Origin: Otatea glauca
Lineage: Eukaryota; Streptophyta; Magnoliopsida; Poales; Poaceae
DNA length: 64,000 bases
Direction of reading: 5' to 3'
Assembly: GCA_036346275.1 (NCBI GenBank)
Contig: CM070720.1
Location: 6,177,278-6,241,277 of the forward strand
The notes beneath the pieces are model-generated. The model saw only the letters and a list, made by a program, of their open reading frames with translations, searched no databases and had not been told where the DNA came from. Shown one piece after another: positions 10,978-20,079 of the stretch (within the stretch, counting starts at the first letter, position 1; every line of letters starts with the position of its first letter). The translations under genes and the position numbers were made by a program.

Positions 10978-11860
10978 GACACATCCAAGTCCCTGTCTTG
11001 AATTATCACAGAAAATCTCGAATATCTGGCAAAATGAGCACTGGGAATCTCAAAGTTTTTTCTAATATCTAGCAAAATGAGCATTGGGGTTGTAGTCAGT
11101 CTTTTCTTTAATTCCTAAAAACTTTGCTCACAAATTTTGAACCATTCAAATTTCTTCTTCTTTAGCAACTGGGTAAGATGTCTTGCAATCTTTTAGAATC
11201 CTTCTATGATTCTTCGTTAGTATCCTACTGAAGCATGAAAACTTCTGATGTCAGGCACTGACTTAGGTTGCCTCCAGTCAAGTACACCTTTCACTTTTTT
11301 GAGGTCTACTGAGACACCTCCGGTAGAAATTATATGTCCTGAGAAAACAACTTCCTTCAACCAAAACTCACACTTACTAAATTTAGCATACAACTGGTGA
11401 TTTCTGAGCTTTTCCAACACCATTCTCAAATGACCTTCATATTCTGCTTCATGAAGTAAGTTTGTGCATTGGTAAGCCAGAAGACATAACTATGAACTCA
11501 GATAGTCCATAACGGATAGCAAAAGGTGTCTTCGAAATATCTTGTGACCTTATTTCAACTAATGGTATCCAGATCGAAGATCAATCTTAGAGAAAATACA
11601 AGCTCCTTTCAACTGATCAAACAAGTCATCTATCCTGGGCAACAGATATTTTTCTTGATTGTGACTTCATTCAGGGCTCTATAGTCCACGCATCAGCACA
11701 AACTATTATCATTCTTCTTTACAAAAAGAACTGGCACTCCCCAAGGTTACGAACTTGGATGAATGAATCCTTTTTCTTGCAACTCCTCAATCTACTTCTT
11801 CATCTCGGTGAGTTCAATGGCTGGCATGCGGTAGGGTCTCTTAGAAATGGGAGCCATAGT
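10978..11860 (-). pseudogene. pol: Element E reverse transcriptase, catalytic box deleted
   Basis: The minus strand shows RT landmarks: KRPYRMPAIELTEMKK (about 11800), a decayed CVDYRALNEVTIK, and LEKLRNHQLYAKFSKCEFWL (11429-11340). Between LTNAQTYFM and EAEYEGHLR, near 11445, about 30 residues are absent compared with D; these contain the FIDDIL catalytic box. Several frameshifts and stops follow. The deletion joint is at ttcatgaagcag (read on the minus strand). The copy is dead as a polymerase regardless of the other lesions. Confidence 0.8.
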
Positions 11861-12411
11861 AGGGACTAATTCGATGATGAACTCTACATCCTGATCAGGC
11901 GGCATACCTTGTAATTCTTCAGGAAATACATCTGGAAATTCTTGCACCACGGGCATACTTCCCAAAGTTGTTTCTTCCAATTTATTTAATGTGCATTTCT
12001 CACTTGAAGACTTATCAGGCATATACTCCACTCGGATGCCTTCTGAATTGGTGAGGGTGATGGCTCTACTAGCACAATCTGTTTGACCTTTATACTTAGT
12101 TAACCGTCCATCCTTAGGATAACATCTATTCCTTTTGAATCCAGAATGATAAGATTCACTAGGAATTCTACCCCATTGATTTTTATGGTTGCACTCAGGC
12201 ATACTGAAATAGTTTTCAACTCTTTCCCAGGTGATTGAACTATCATGGGGTTCTTAAGAGTGAGGGTTTCCCAATCAAATTGTTCAACAAAAAATCTTCG
12301 ATATAAAGGAATACGATGCTCCATAATCAAATAATGCTGAGGTAGGTATTGAGTTTAAGCTCTTGTGGAATTGGATCCCAAATTGAACGGCACTAGGGTG
12401 AACGACTAACG
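11861..12411 (-). pseudogene. pol: Element E protease region, active-site triad altered
   Basis: Motifs seen are ALFDYGASYSFI near 12320, INGVEFLVNLIILDSKGIDVIL around 12180-12120, and EFPDVFPEELQGMPP around 11930. In D the active site reads LFDSGATHSF, so the expected D-S-G has become D-Y-G here. The downstream linker to RT is in a separate frame (12202-11792). Gypsy proteases are aspartic enzymes that cut the Gag-Pol polyprotein as dimers. Confidence 0.75.
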
Positions 12412-13474
12412 CTTCTATGGACAATTGTTAGCATAGTATCCCATCTGATGGCAATGAAAGCACTGAACTCCTGCAACATTTGAATTCCCTATTAGAGGTT
12501 GAGCACTGGCATTATTTTGGAATCCTTGAGAAACTGGGTGTGGTCTGGAGTTAGGAGTGCGGGGAGCTCCTTGAATAGGTGTCTTATTGGCCTCATGAGG
12601 TTGGAAGAACTGTCGAGAACCACTCGCTCCCTGCTGGGCCTGAAATGCCATCCTTCTCTTGTGGGATTCCTTCTATTGTCGTTTGTCATCATCTTGCACA
12701 ATTGTTTTATTCACCATGTGCTGAAAGTTTGGGAAGTCCAAGGCAACTAACTGCACCTTGATATCAGGATCAAGCCCCTCCAAGAACCTCCAGATCTGAG
12801 CACTTTTAGTTGCCACATCTTTTGGTGCATATCTCGACGACTGGGTGAACCGGTTAAGGTACTCAAAAACACTCTAGTATCCCTGATGCAGCTTGCGAAA
12901 CTCTCTCTTCATCTCAATAGTGCCTACAGGCACGTGTGCATTTCGGAAAGCTTCAGAGAATTCCTCCCAAGTAATAGCCAGAGCATTCTGATGGGCTACA
13001 CAGAAGTTATCCCACCAGGTTGTAGCTACACCTTTTAGCTAGTGGCTCGTACAGAGAACTTTCTCATGGTCACCACACTGAGCTAACTGGAGCTTCTTCT
13101 CCACATCTTTCAGCCAATCGTTTGCTCCAAGGGTTCACGTGCTCCCGTTAAGGTAGGCAGTCTGGTTCTCATAAACTCCCCAAGTTTAGAATGGGGTGGT
13201 ATCACTGGTGTTGCGGCTAGTGCTGGCTGTGGATTATTAACCATGTTCTGAGCAAGGCCTGGAACAATGAAAGCTGCATTGCCATCATATGTTGAATGTC
13301 TACCGTTGGGGGTTAGAATGGTGGCAGTTGCGGTGGCACTTGCTACTCTTGCTGTTCTTGTGGTTCCTGACCATTCTGTTGTTCTTGTGGCACTGCATAG
13401 CCATGCCCACGACCACAACCTCCTACACGATCTCCTCTGCGACCAACTCCATGACCTCTTCCTTAGTTCTCCAT
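12412..13474 (-). pseudogene. gag: Element E gag with CCHC zinc knuckle, frameshifted
   Basis: A probable methionine at 13474 starts a Gly/Arg/Gln-rich N-terminus (GRGHGVGRRG, then PQEQQNGQEPQEQQ). Next comes SKLGEFMRTRLPTLTGAREP near 13150, matching the D gag stretch SKLAEFMRTRLPTFSNSSEP. The zinc knuckle CFHCHQMGYYANNCP is at 12460-12416. Frameshifts occur near 13300 and 13110 and stops are frequent. The product would be the capsid/nucleocapsid precursor that packages element RNA. Confidence 0.8.
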
Positions 13475-13704
13475 CTGAAGCGACGTCTATGGATAGCTTA
13501 GCAATAGATGAGAGGGAAAGAGCAAAGATAAGAAGACTAGGGAGGTAGCCATTCCAAGACAAGCAATTAAACTCCAAATGAAATAGCTTTATTCCAAATA
13601 AGGGAAATAGTTTTATTATGGCGACACCACAAGTGCACTAAGGCTTGTTGTCGTCCAGCACACCAAAATAAATCGACTACCGATAAACTGAACTACAAAG
13701 CAAA

Positions 13705-14638
13705 TGATAGGAGGATAGGTCCCGACCTTTCGATGAGAGAGGGATAGATTCGATTGGGTGGAAGAAGACGTTGGCGATCCGACTACACCGTCCCCAGACG
13801 ATGCGCCTTAGCAATCGTTACACCGACTTCCGAAGTTGTTATTGATCTTCTTTGGTGCACGATCAACTTGACCACGAAGGCCTTTGTCCCTGCAAGCAAT
13901 CGAAGAACACGCAAGAACAAGATGAACAAGCACTGAAATTATAATTGAAACCACGAGTTCATTCAGAATCACAAAAGAGGGGTTTCCGATGACAAGTAAT
14001 TCGGGCGGTTTAGCCAACACGCGCGATTACAAGAAGTAGCAACTGCTATCTTTGATCTAAAAAAACCCACCATCTAATGGCAGCGGCTGGCTGTTTTTAT
14101 TGTGGAGAGGCGTCTAGGAACCCTAGGGTGCAGCCTTAAGTGGGCTTTCCTTGTTACAAGGCCAAAGGCCCACTTTTGACTTGGACTGAAAAAGTGACGC
14201 TGCTTGATTGAACGATTCCTGTCAACTCAGAAGGAGTTTGGATGTGATTCCAGATCCGTTGGAAAGTAGACTTGATAAGCTTTCAGTGAAGTACAAGAAC
14301 GCCCAAAACGGAGTCCGGATGTAGCCGTGGCGGCCGAAACAAGTCAGCCCTGTCCTGGAGTCGAATCTGAACCGAACTCGTGCACTTCTCTTCTATCCTT
14401 CATCTTGGTTGGTTCCTCACCCAAGTTCCTGAGGCAAAGGACATCATCACAAGAATTAAATAGCATTCCATCCATTAAAATATTCGTATGAAGCCCGAGG
14501 AACGAATTCACCTGGTAATTGAGTTGACGTGCGCGAGCTCGAGTAATCGGTCCATGTATTACAGCAACGGGGACCGATTGATGCGTAGGTGATGGATTTG
14601 CAGGTGTGGCTATATCCATAGAAGTGATGTCCTCATCA
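13705..14638 (-). repeat. Gypsy solo LTR (copy 1), TSD gcaaa
   Basis: On the minus strand it starts TGATGAGGACATC and ends CCTCCTATCA, 934 bp. The 5-bp duplication gcaaa is at 13700-13704 and 14639-14643. A second copy with the same ends and a different duplication lies at 17807-18737, so the termini are certain. It interrupts the leader of element E between the extra gene and gag. Internal pol is absent, so it is a solo LTR. The LTR begins with open frame (see next entry). Confidence 0.93.
14344..14619 (-). CDS. Polyprotein C-terminal tail encoded inside the solo LTR, copy 1
   Basis: A 91-residue frame lies at the start of the LTR, with GPITRARARQLNYQVNSFL near its middle and DDVLCLRNLGEEP after it. 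The same frame occurs in copy 2 (18718-18428) with GPLTRARARQLNYQVKAFL and DDVIILRNHGEDP. Similar Arg-rich tails close the polyproteins of some grass gypsy elements. In both copies the frame is open from the second base of the LTR (GAT GAG GAC ATC), so I infer that pol of the parent element read through into its 3' LTR. It is a remnant here and not an independent gene. Confidence 0.6.
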   Translation of the reverse strand: MDIATPANPSPTHQSVPVAVIHGPITRARARQLNYQVNSFLGLHTNILMDGMLFNSCDDVLCLRNLGEEPTKMKDRREVHEFGSDSTPGQG

Positions 14639-14690
14639 GCAAACTAGACTAGAAACTAAATTAAGACAGGGAACGAAACTAATCCTCAGA

Positions 14691-15439
14691 CTAGGCATCC
14701 TCCTTTGCCTCAACGGACTCTGGGTCTTCCTCCTGAGGCTCAGACATGTCTTCATTTGTGAGATGAGGACCATCAGCAATGGAAGTTCCTGCTCCTCCTG
14801 CAGGGGTGAAGAGACTCCGGTACTCTGGTGCAGTCATGTGGACCTCTAGTGGACAGGGGACCTTCTAGCGGAGAGTAGTGTGAAGGCAAGAGTGTTGACG
14901 CTTCCTTCTCTTGGTCACCTCTGCAGCAGCAACCTGACACTCCTTTAACTGAGCAATCTCCTATTGAGCTTCGTGTAGCTTGTCATAGGTGTCCATCAGT
15001 TCCATGGACACATGAACATAGGCATTTCCTACGCCTTGATGAGGGCTACCATGTGGATCACAATGGTATCCTCCTCTTCATCAGCACTCCTGAATCGACT
15101 GAACGGCTCATTCTCCTCATGAGCGAAAAAGTAACGATAAGCTATATGTTCAAGCTCATGGCAGAAGGTGTACCCAAGATGAGCAATCGCCTCCATGGCA
15201 GTCTCCTAGCATCCCAGCTTGTAGGTCTCTCTATTCACAATGAAACGATAAGATCTATCGCCCCTCAAGTGGCTCTTGGAGAAGATGGTGATCTTGACCC
15301 TTCAAAACTCACAACCATCCTCGTCAACCATGATCCCATGATACTCTAGGCGATGATCATGTCCAAGCTCCTGAAGCATGAACCACAGCTGCTCACAAAA
15401 CCCACCATCCTTCTTAACGCAAGATTTGATGAACGACAT
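14691..15439 (-). pseudogene. Extra gene upstream of gag in element E (orf0-like)
   Basis: Starting at the ATG at 15439, the minus-strand frame begins MSFIKSCVKKDGGFCEQLWF and includes YRFIVNRETYKLG and LGYTFCHELEHIAYRYF. After a 1-bp shift near 15025 it continues with VSMELMDTYDKLHEAQ, KECQVAAAEVTKRRKRQ and an acidic end EDPESVEAKEDA before TAG at 14691. It is about 249 codons with one TGA and several TAG stops plus one frameshift. It lies between the PBS and gag. It has no gag, protease or pol motif. An extra upstream gene has been described for rice RIRE3/RIRE8-type elements; I infer this is its counterpart. A possible coiled coil lies around LMDTYDKLHEAQ. Function unknown. Confidence 0.65.
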
Positions 15440-15625
15440 CCATAAATTTTGAAGTAAGAGAAAGAAAAGTCAGCAATACGATTTTTGAACAAAAGAAGAA
15501 GAAAACAAAAACGCAAGAGACTAAGAAGGGTAAGGTAGCAGAAAAGAAACTTATAATTTTTATAAATACTTATTTTTAATATAGTCCTTAAGGCCTGCCA
15601 TTCTATCTAGATCGTAACCTACATT

Positions 15626-15644
15626 CGATATGGCTCTGACACCA
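15626..15644 (-). promoter_or_regulatory. Element E primer binding site (initiator-Met type)
   Basis: On the minus strand TGGTGTCAGAGCCATATCG lies five bases past the LTR end at 15649. It matches the initiator-Met site TGGTATCAGAGCC with one A to G change. The following leader parallels the one after the PBS of D. Confidence 0.8.
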
Positions 15645-15648
15645 CCTT

Positions 15649-17152
15649 TGTCGGGACCGGATTTCCAAATCAAACCCTTTGTGTATAACCTATGCTAGTC
15701 CAGGAAAAGCTAGCACACATAGTGGAAATAGTGATGACAACAAATCCATATCACGAATCAAATAATATTAATTAAGTAAAAATGTCTTAGCCTTTTGGCC
15801 AATCATTAGAAATAAGCAGCCTCATGGCTTGAGTTCAACAAAGTAGCAGCGGAAACGAATTATCAGTAGTAGGATAAGCCCATCCATTTGCCCAACAGAC
15901 AATCGACTAGGGTACACGTCCTAATAACCCAGATCACCTTTGTCGTAACCACAAGCAAAGAACTTGTAGTCACCTTCTACTTCTGTGCACTCCTCTGTGG
16001 AATGTTGGGATGTTGCAAGGGTGAGGACAAAATGTAGTCTGCAAATATTGGAAACATAATGCATGATAACTATATGTAGGCTAAACAATTGAAGGCATAA
16101 TATGGCTCTTTTAGCATAAAGCAAAGTTTAACTTCAAATATGAATAGTAATTTCACAAGCATCATTTGACTAAATGTAGTTGTAATAATTGAATTTGATA
16201 TGATAACTAAGCAGGTTCCAACCACCTGACTGGCTCTAACTGCCAAACCATAACCAGAGAATTCCATTAACTCACGGATTTCCAAACCAACATTTTTATT
16301 TAAAATAAAACCATAAAATCTACAATGTACATGCGTACCTCGCCTGACCTTAACCATGGGCACAGCTACTTATGTGGTTTTAACTCTGCAGAGTGTCTAC
16401 CCACAAGACATGATCGTCTCTTGTTGCCATGCAATTAACACACTTCCTTTGGTGTGTCGACTGAGAGATCATGACAAGGCCTTTACAATGTATAACCTCG
16501 CTATTGACATCACCCGCTAAGATTTCACCACTGAAGGGTTCCATCTACCCAGTCAGAAACCCCCTCTTGCGCCGTGTGGGGAAAAACCTGTCTCCATCCA
16601 ACACCCACATTCTACTGACTTGCGAAGCCAATAATGAGACACACAAATTAATTAGCTAGACCGTACCCATATAGACTTGTGGTTGTACGATATTGCTTGC
16701 TCCATGGTAACACACACTTCGACCCTTAATTGACTAGGGCAGAATACTCACTTTACAAGGTCTCGTGCTTCTGCACTCGCCAAACATCAATCCGCCCTAG
16801 TCTAAACCATTTTTCCACTTTATTTCATTTAAATAACAGCAGGAATACCAATTGACGTAACTTCACAAAAATAGTTTAAACAATGTTTGAAATGATTTCT
16901 AAAATGGCATAATACCGAAACGTTTAAGTTGGACTAAGCAATTCTACCGTTCCATGCTACTGTACTGGTTATCACCAAATAAAATAGATAATATCATCTA
17001 GGGTGACAAAGGCTCGACATGATCAAGGCCAACGAGGGTATAACAAATCTTGGAATTTAACTAGACCTTAAAATTATGTTTAAAGTACATTGCATAAAAG
17101 TAAGCATGCATAATTTAAAACAACATAAGCATTTTATAAATTTGGGTTCAAC
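15649..17152 (-). repeat. Element E 5' LTR, U5-proximal part
   Basis: It ends (minus strand) in GGTCCCGACA next to the PBS. It aligns with the right-hand part of the solo LTR at 7276 and with the LTR end of D. A hairpin lies at 15692-15717. The LTR is broken at 17152 by the copia solo LTR; the host stretch TTTGGGTTCAAC then continues as ATGTACAAGG at 19480, which matches CTGGGTTCAACATG of the solo LTR (8775). No gene is seen in it. Confidence 0.85.
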
Positions 17153-19474
17153 TGTTGGTGATATGCCCTTGAGGCAATCATAAAGATGATTGTATCACGC
17201 CTTATGTTTATGGAACAGTATAATTGTTTGTCTTTTGAATAAATATTGATTGGATTAATCAACAAGTAAGTGACTTGTTCGTGCAACTTTTTCCATATAT
17301 CGATGTTATTCAAGTTATCCCTAATTGGTTATCATAATATAGGACAATTATGTTTCATAGATCAACACATGTATTGATTGATGACCAAGTTTCACGGGTA
17401 ATAGAGATATGGAGATATCTAATCAATAATGTCGACACATGTGAGAGAACATGCGTTGGATAGACCCATATGAGACACAGTGAGAATTGTTCATATGTGT
17501 CATCAGTTGATGTCATGCATAGTGTATGTATGATCCTTAGACTTGAGATTATCATTGGTTTCGTATATGTGTAATGGTTCACTTAGGAGCTCCCAAACGC
17601 TACTCTTTAACCAAGTAGTTATAAAAGAAGCTTTTGGGTTTACCATGAAACATGCTGATGTACATGAATGATCAAGATGGAATTTGCTCCTCCTATATAA
17701 CGGAGAGATATCTCTGGGCCCCTCAAGGTAGATGGATTGAGGAAGTGCATGGACATACCGAATGTGCTTGAGAGTCAATCCAGATAAATTATTCCACTAC
17801 GGTATGTGATAGAACTAGGCGTCCCGATCTTTCGATGAGAGGAGGTAGCGTCGATCTGGTGGAGGGAGAAGTTGGCGGCCCGACTACAACGAACCCGACG
17901 TTGCGCCTTAGCGACCGGTACACCACCCTCCTGAAGGTTATTGATCCCGCGGGAAGCGCGACCAACCTGACCACGAAGGTCTTTGTTCCTGCGAGCAATC
18001 GAAAAACCAGCAAGAACAAGGGATTACAAGCAACTCAATTGCGAATATGAATTCAGATGGTTCTGAAACAAAAACACTCGAAGTTGGGGTTCCGATGAAC
18101 AAGTAGACGGGCGGCCTAGTCGGCACGCGCGAGTACAAGCAGTAGCAATGGCTAACTGAAACAAACAAAACCCAAAACCCTAACTATGGTGGCGGCTGGC
18201 TAATTATAGACCAAGGGCGTGCAGCACTGGGCCTTAACATGGGGCTACTGATTACAACTCGAAATAAAGACTAGAGCCCAATTAGACTCGGAATGGAAAA
18301 GTGTTCTGGATTGTTTTGCGTATTCCCGTTGACTCGAAAGGAATTTGGAGGTGATCTCAGATCAGTTGGAAAGAGGACGACCAGAGCTTTCGTTCTTGTA
18401 CTCGTAGACCTGCAGAAGCCTTTTGGATCAAAAGTTATGGCCATTTGAATCTGACCATCTCTGGAAGTCCGAATCTGATTTCAATGTGCTCTTCCCTCTG
18501 GACGCGAACTTCTTTGTGCATTCTGGGTCTTCTCCATGGTTCCTAAGAATAATCACATCATCACAAAAGTTAAATAGCATCCCATTCATTGTATCATTAA
18601 TTGGAATACTTAGGAACGCCTTCACCTGATAATTTAGTTGACGTGCACGGGCTCGAGTGAGTGGTCCTTGAAGTGGTGGTTCATCCTGGTGAGTGGAGTT
18701 AGAGCTGGTTGTATCCATTGTGGAGATGTCCTCATCAGTATGAGTGAAGAGATCGAGCTATCATAGGATGAAACGACTTTCGCCTTGAGCTCGATCTGAT
18801 ATCGTGAAGCAAAGGGAACATTACATTATCACACTATAGTAGGTTCGTCCAATGCTTTATGGATATTTGGGAATCGATATGTACTGCTAGGTACCGCTAT
18901 CGATTACCGGTCGGAAAGGTGTTTCCGTGTCGTGCCCAAATATGCATGAAGCTACAGGGTCACACAGTTAAGGGGTTGGAATATAGTGGTACGGATTGGA
19001 TCCATTACTAATGGGCCAAGTGGGCTTTGTCCTTCAGTTGGGCCCTAATGTAGGGTTCCACAATGAGGGAGGGGGTGGCTATATAAAGGGGTTCATGATG
19101 CAATAGATCACACTAGAGGGCGCAGCCACCGAAACCCTAGCTATCACCACTTGAGCCTTCCCTTGCGCTCTGGTGCTGGCACACCGACGCACGGCGTTCT
19201 TTTCCCCGAACGTGTGGACAACGGTAGAGGTGTTGCTGCTACTGCAACACTGTTCGGGACGATAAACCACCGCGTGAGGACGATCGACCACTGCGTGAGG
19301 AAGATCGACCACTGCAACTAGATGCGCACTTCGTTGATTCGGGTTGCATCAACTTCCTTCTGCTGCACTGCGCGTCTAGTGGTAACGATCCATGATCATC
19401 TACTTGCGTGGCTTTCTGGTTTATGAGGTAAAAAAATTTATTGTGCGCTAGTGTAGCCTAGTCGTATCCCTTCA
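17153..19474 (+). repeat. Copia solo LTR (Angela/BARE-like start), TSD tcaac
   Basis: It starts TGTTGGTGATATGCCC and ends at ATCCCTTCA. The duplication tcaac is present at 17148-17152 and 19475-19479. Subtracting the nested gypsy LTR and its duplication leaves about 1.39 kb, close to the 1.36-kb LTRs of copia H, whose start TGTTAGTGTTATGCCC is similar. A TATATAAA box is at 19080-19087. No PBS or internal region follows, so it is solo. The frames near 19080-19330 are not a host gene. Confidence 0.92.
17807..18737 (-). repeat. Gypsy solo LTR (copy 2) nested in the copia solo LTR, TSD gtatg
   Basis: It has the same termini as copy 1, with the duplication gtatg at 17802-17806 and 18738-18742, 931 bp. 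It lies inside the copia LTR and is therefore younger than it. The shared part near the far end, TTTCGATGAGAG and GTTGGCG with GCGCCTTAG, is well kept. It carries the same polyprotein tail frame at 18718-18428. Confidence 0.93.
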
Positions 19475-19608
19475 TCAACATGTACAAGGAAGACTTGCCT
19501 TCACTGCCTCCTGCTGGTTCTATTATTGTGCGCTAGTGTAGCCTACTCGTATCCCTTCATCAACATGTACAAGGAAGACTTGCCTTCACTGCCTCCTGCT
19601 GGTTCTAC
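19439..19608. repeat. 85-bp direct tandem duplication across an LTR edge
   Basis: The stretch beginning TTGTGCGCTAGTGTAGCCTA at 19441 repeats at 19526, both ending in CCTCCTGCTGGTTCTA. Each unit holds the last ~35 bp of the copia LTR, the tcaac duplication and ~45 bp of element E. One difference is visible (tagtcg versus tactcg). The duplication therefore followed the copia insertion. Confidence 0.9.
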
Positions 19609-20079
19609 CTCCGACTGTCATCTATACGTGAAACGAGAACAAATAAATAAAACAAAAACAAACAAAATTCAAAAATTGAAAATAATTGTACTGGAATTTA
19701 GAAATTTGAATCACTGGAATCTGAGCTCGAACAATGGAGAACGGGCTCTCGAAAGTGGCTCAGATAAAAAATTAGAGCAAATGAAAAAGGGGATAGGTGG
19801 CGCAATGCGATTGGCTGGAATTTTGGATTTTTTGGAAAATAGGAAAAAGAAAAAAAATGCCGACTGACACGTGGGGCCCACACGTCAGTGGCTCAGTCCA
19901 CAGTGAACCGAGAGCACCGAGGGGAGCTAGGGCTAACACGACGAGTGACGTGTTGGCCTCGGCACCGAGGTGGTGGTCACGAGGCAACGACGCAGTGCAG
20001 ACGTCGCTCCACGCGGCAACACATCGGCAACAACAGACACGATGCGGCGCCGGCACAGCGGCAGAGCAGGCTCACCGGA
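19480..20079 (-). repeat. Element E 5' LTR, middle part
   Basis: It continues the LTR beyond the copia solo LTR. The segments GTGAAACGAG (about 19629), GAGCTCGAACAATGGAGAAC (about 19721) and CTCTCGAAAG match the solo LTR at 8890-9050. The rest, towards the LTR start, is lost where the SIRE-2 LTR begins at 20080. The bases ccgga at 20075-20079 would be the left target duplication of SIRE-2. Confidence 0.75.

Larger units (their letters stand above)
6079..20079 (-). mobile_element. Tekay/Del-type Ty3/gypsy element E, base of the left nest
   Basis: Minus-strand element assembled across four insertions. From the 5' end: LTR (20079 to 15649, split by a copia solo LTR), PBS, an extra gene upstream of gag, gag, protease, RT, RNase H, integrase and the start of the chromodomain region, where SIRE-1 cuts it. 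The pieces join perfectly once insertions and their 5-bp duplications are removed: the RNase H/integrase linker resumes across 7276-10472, and the leader resumes across 13705-14638. Its closest relative here is element D, which lacks the extra gene. All core domains are damaged. Confidence 0.85.

Noticed and set aside
13110..13577. A 155-residue minus-strand frame beginning MEFNCLSWNGYL taken as a separate gene
   Set aside because: Only its last third is gag of E (SKLGEFMRTRLP). The earlier part is out of frame with the Gln-rich gag N-terminus that lies in another frame.
19079..19330. TATA box with a downstream frame, like a small host gene
   Set aside because: It lies within the copia solo LTR defined by the tcaac duplication; the TATA box is the LTR promoter.
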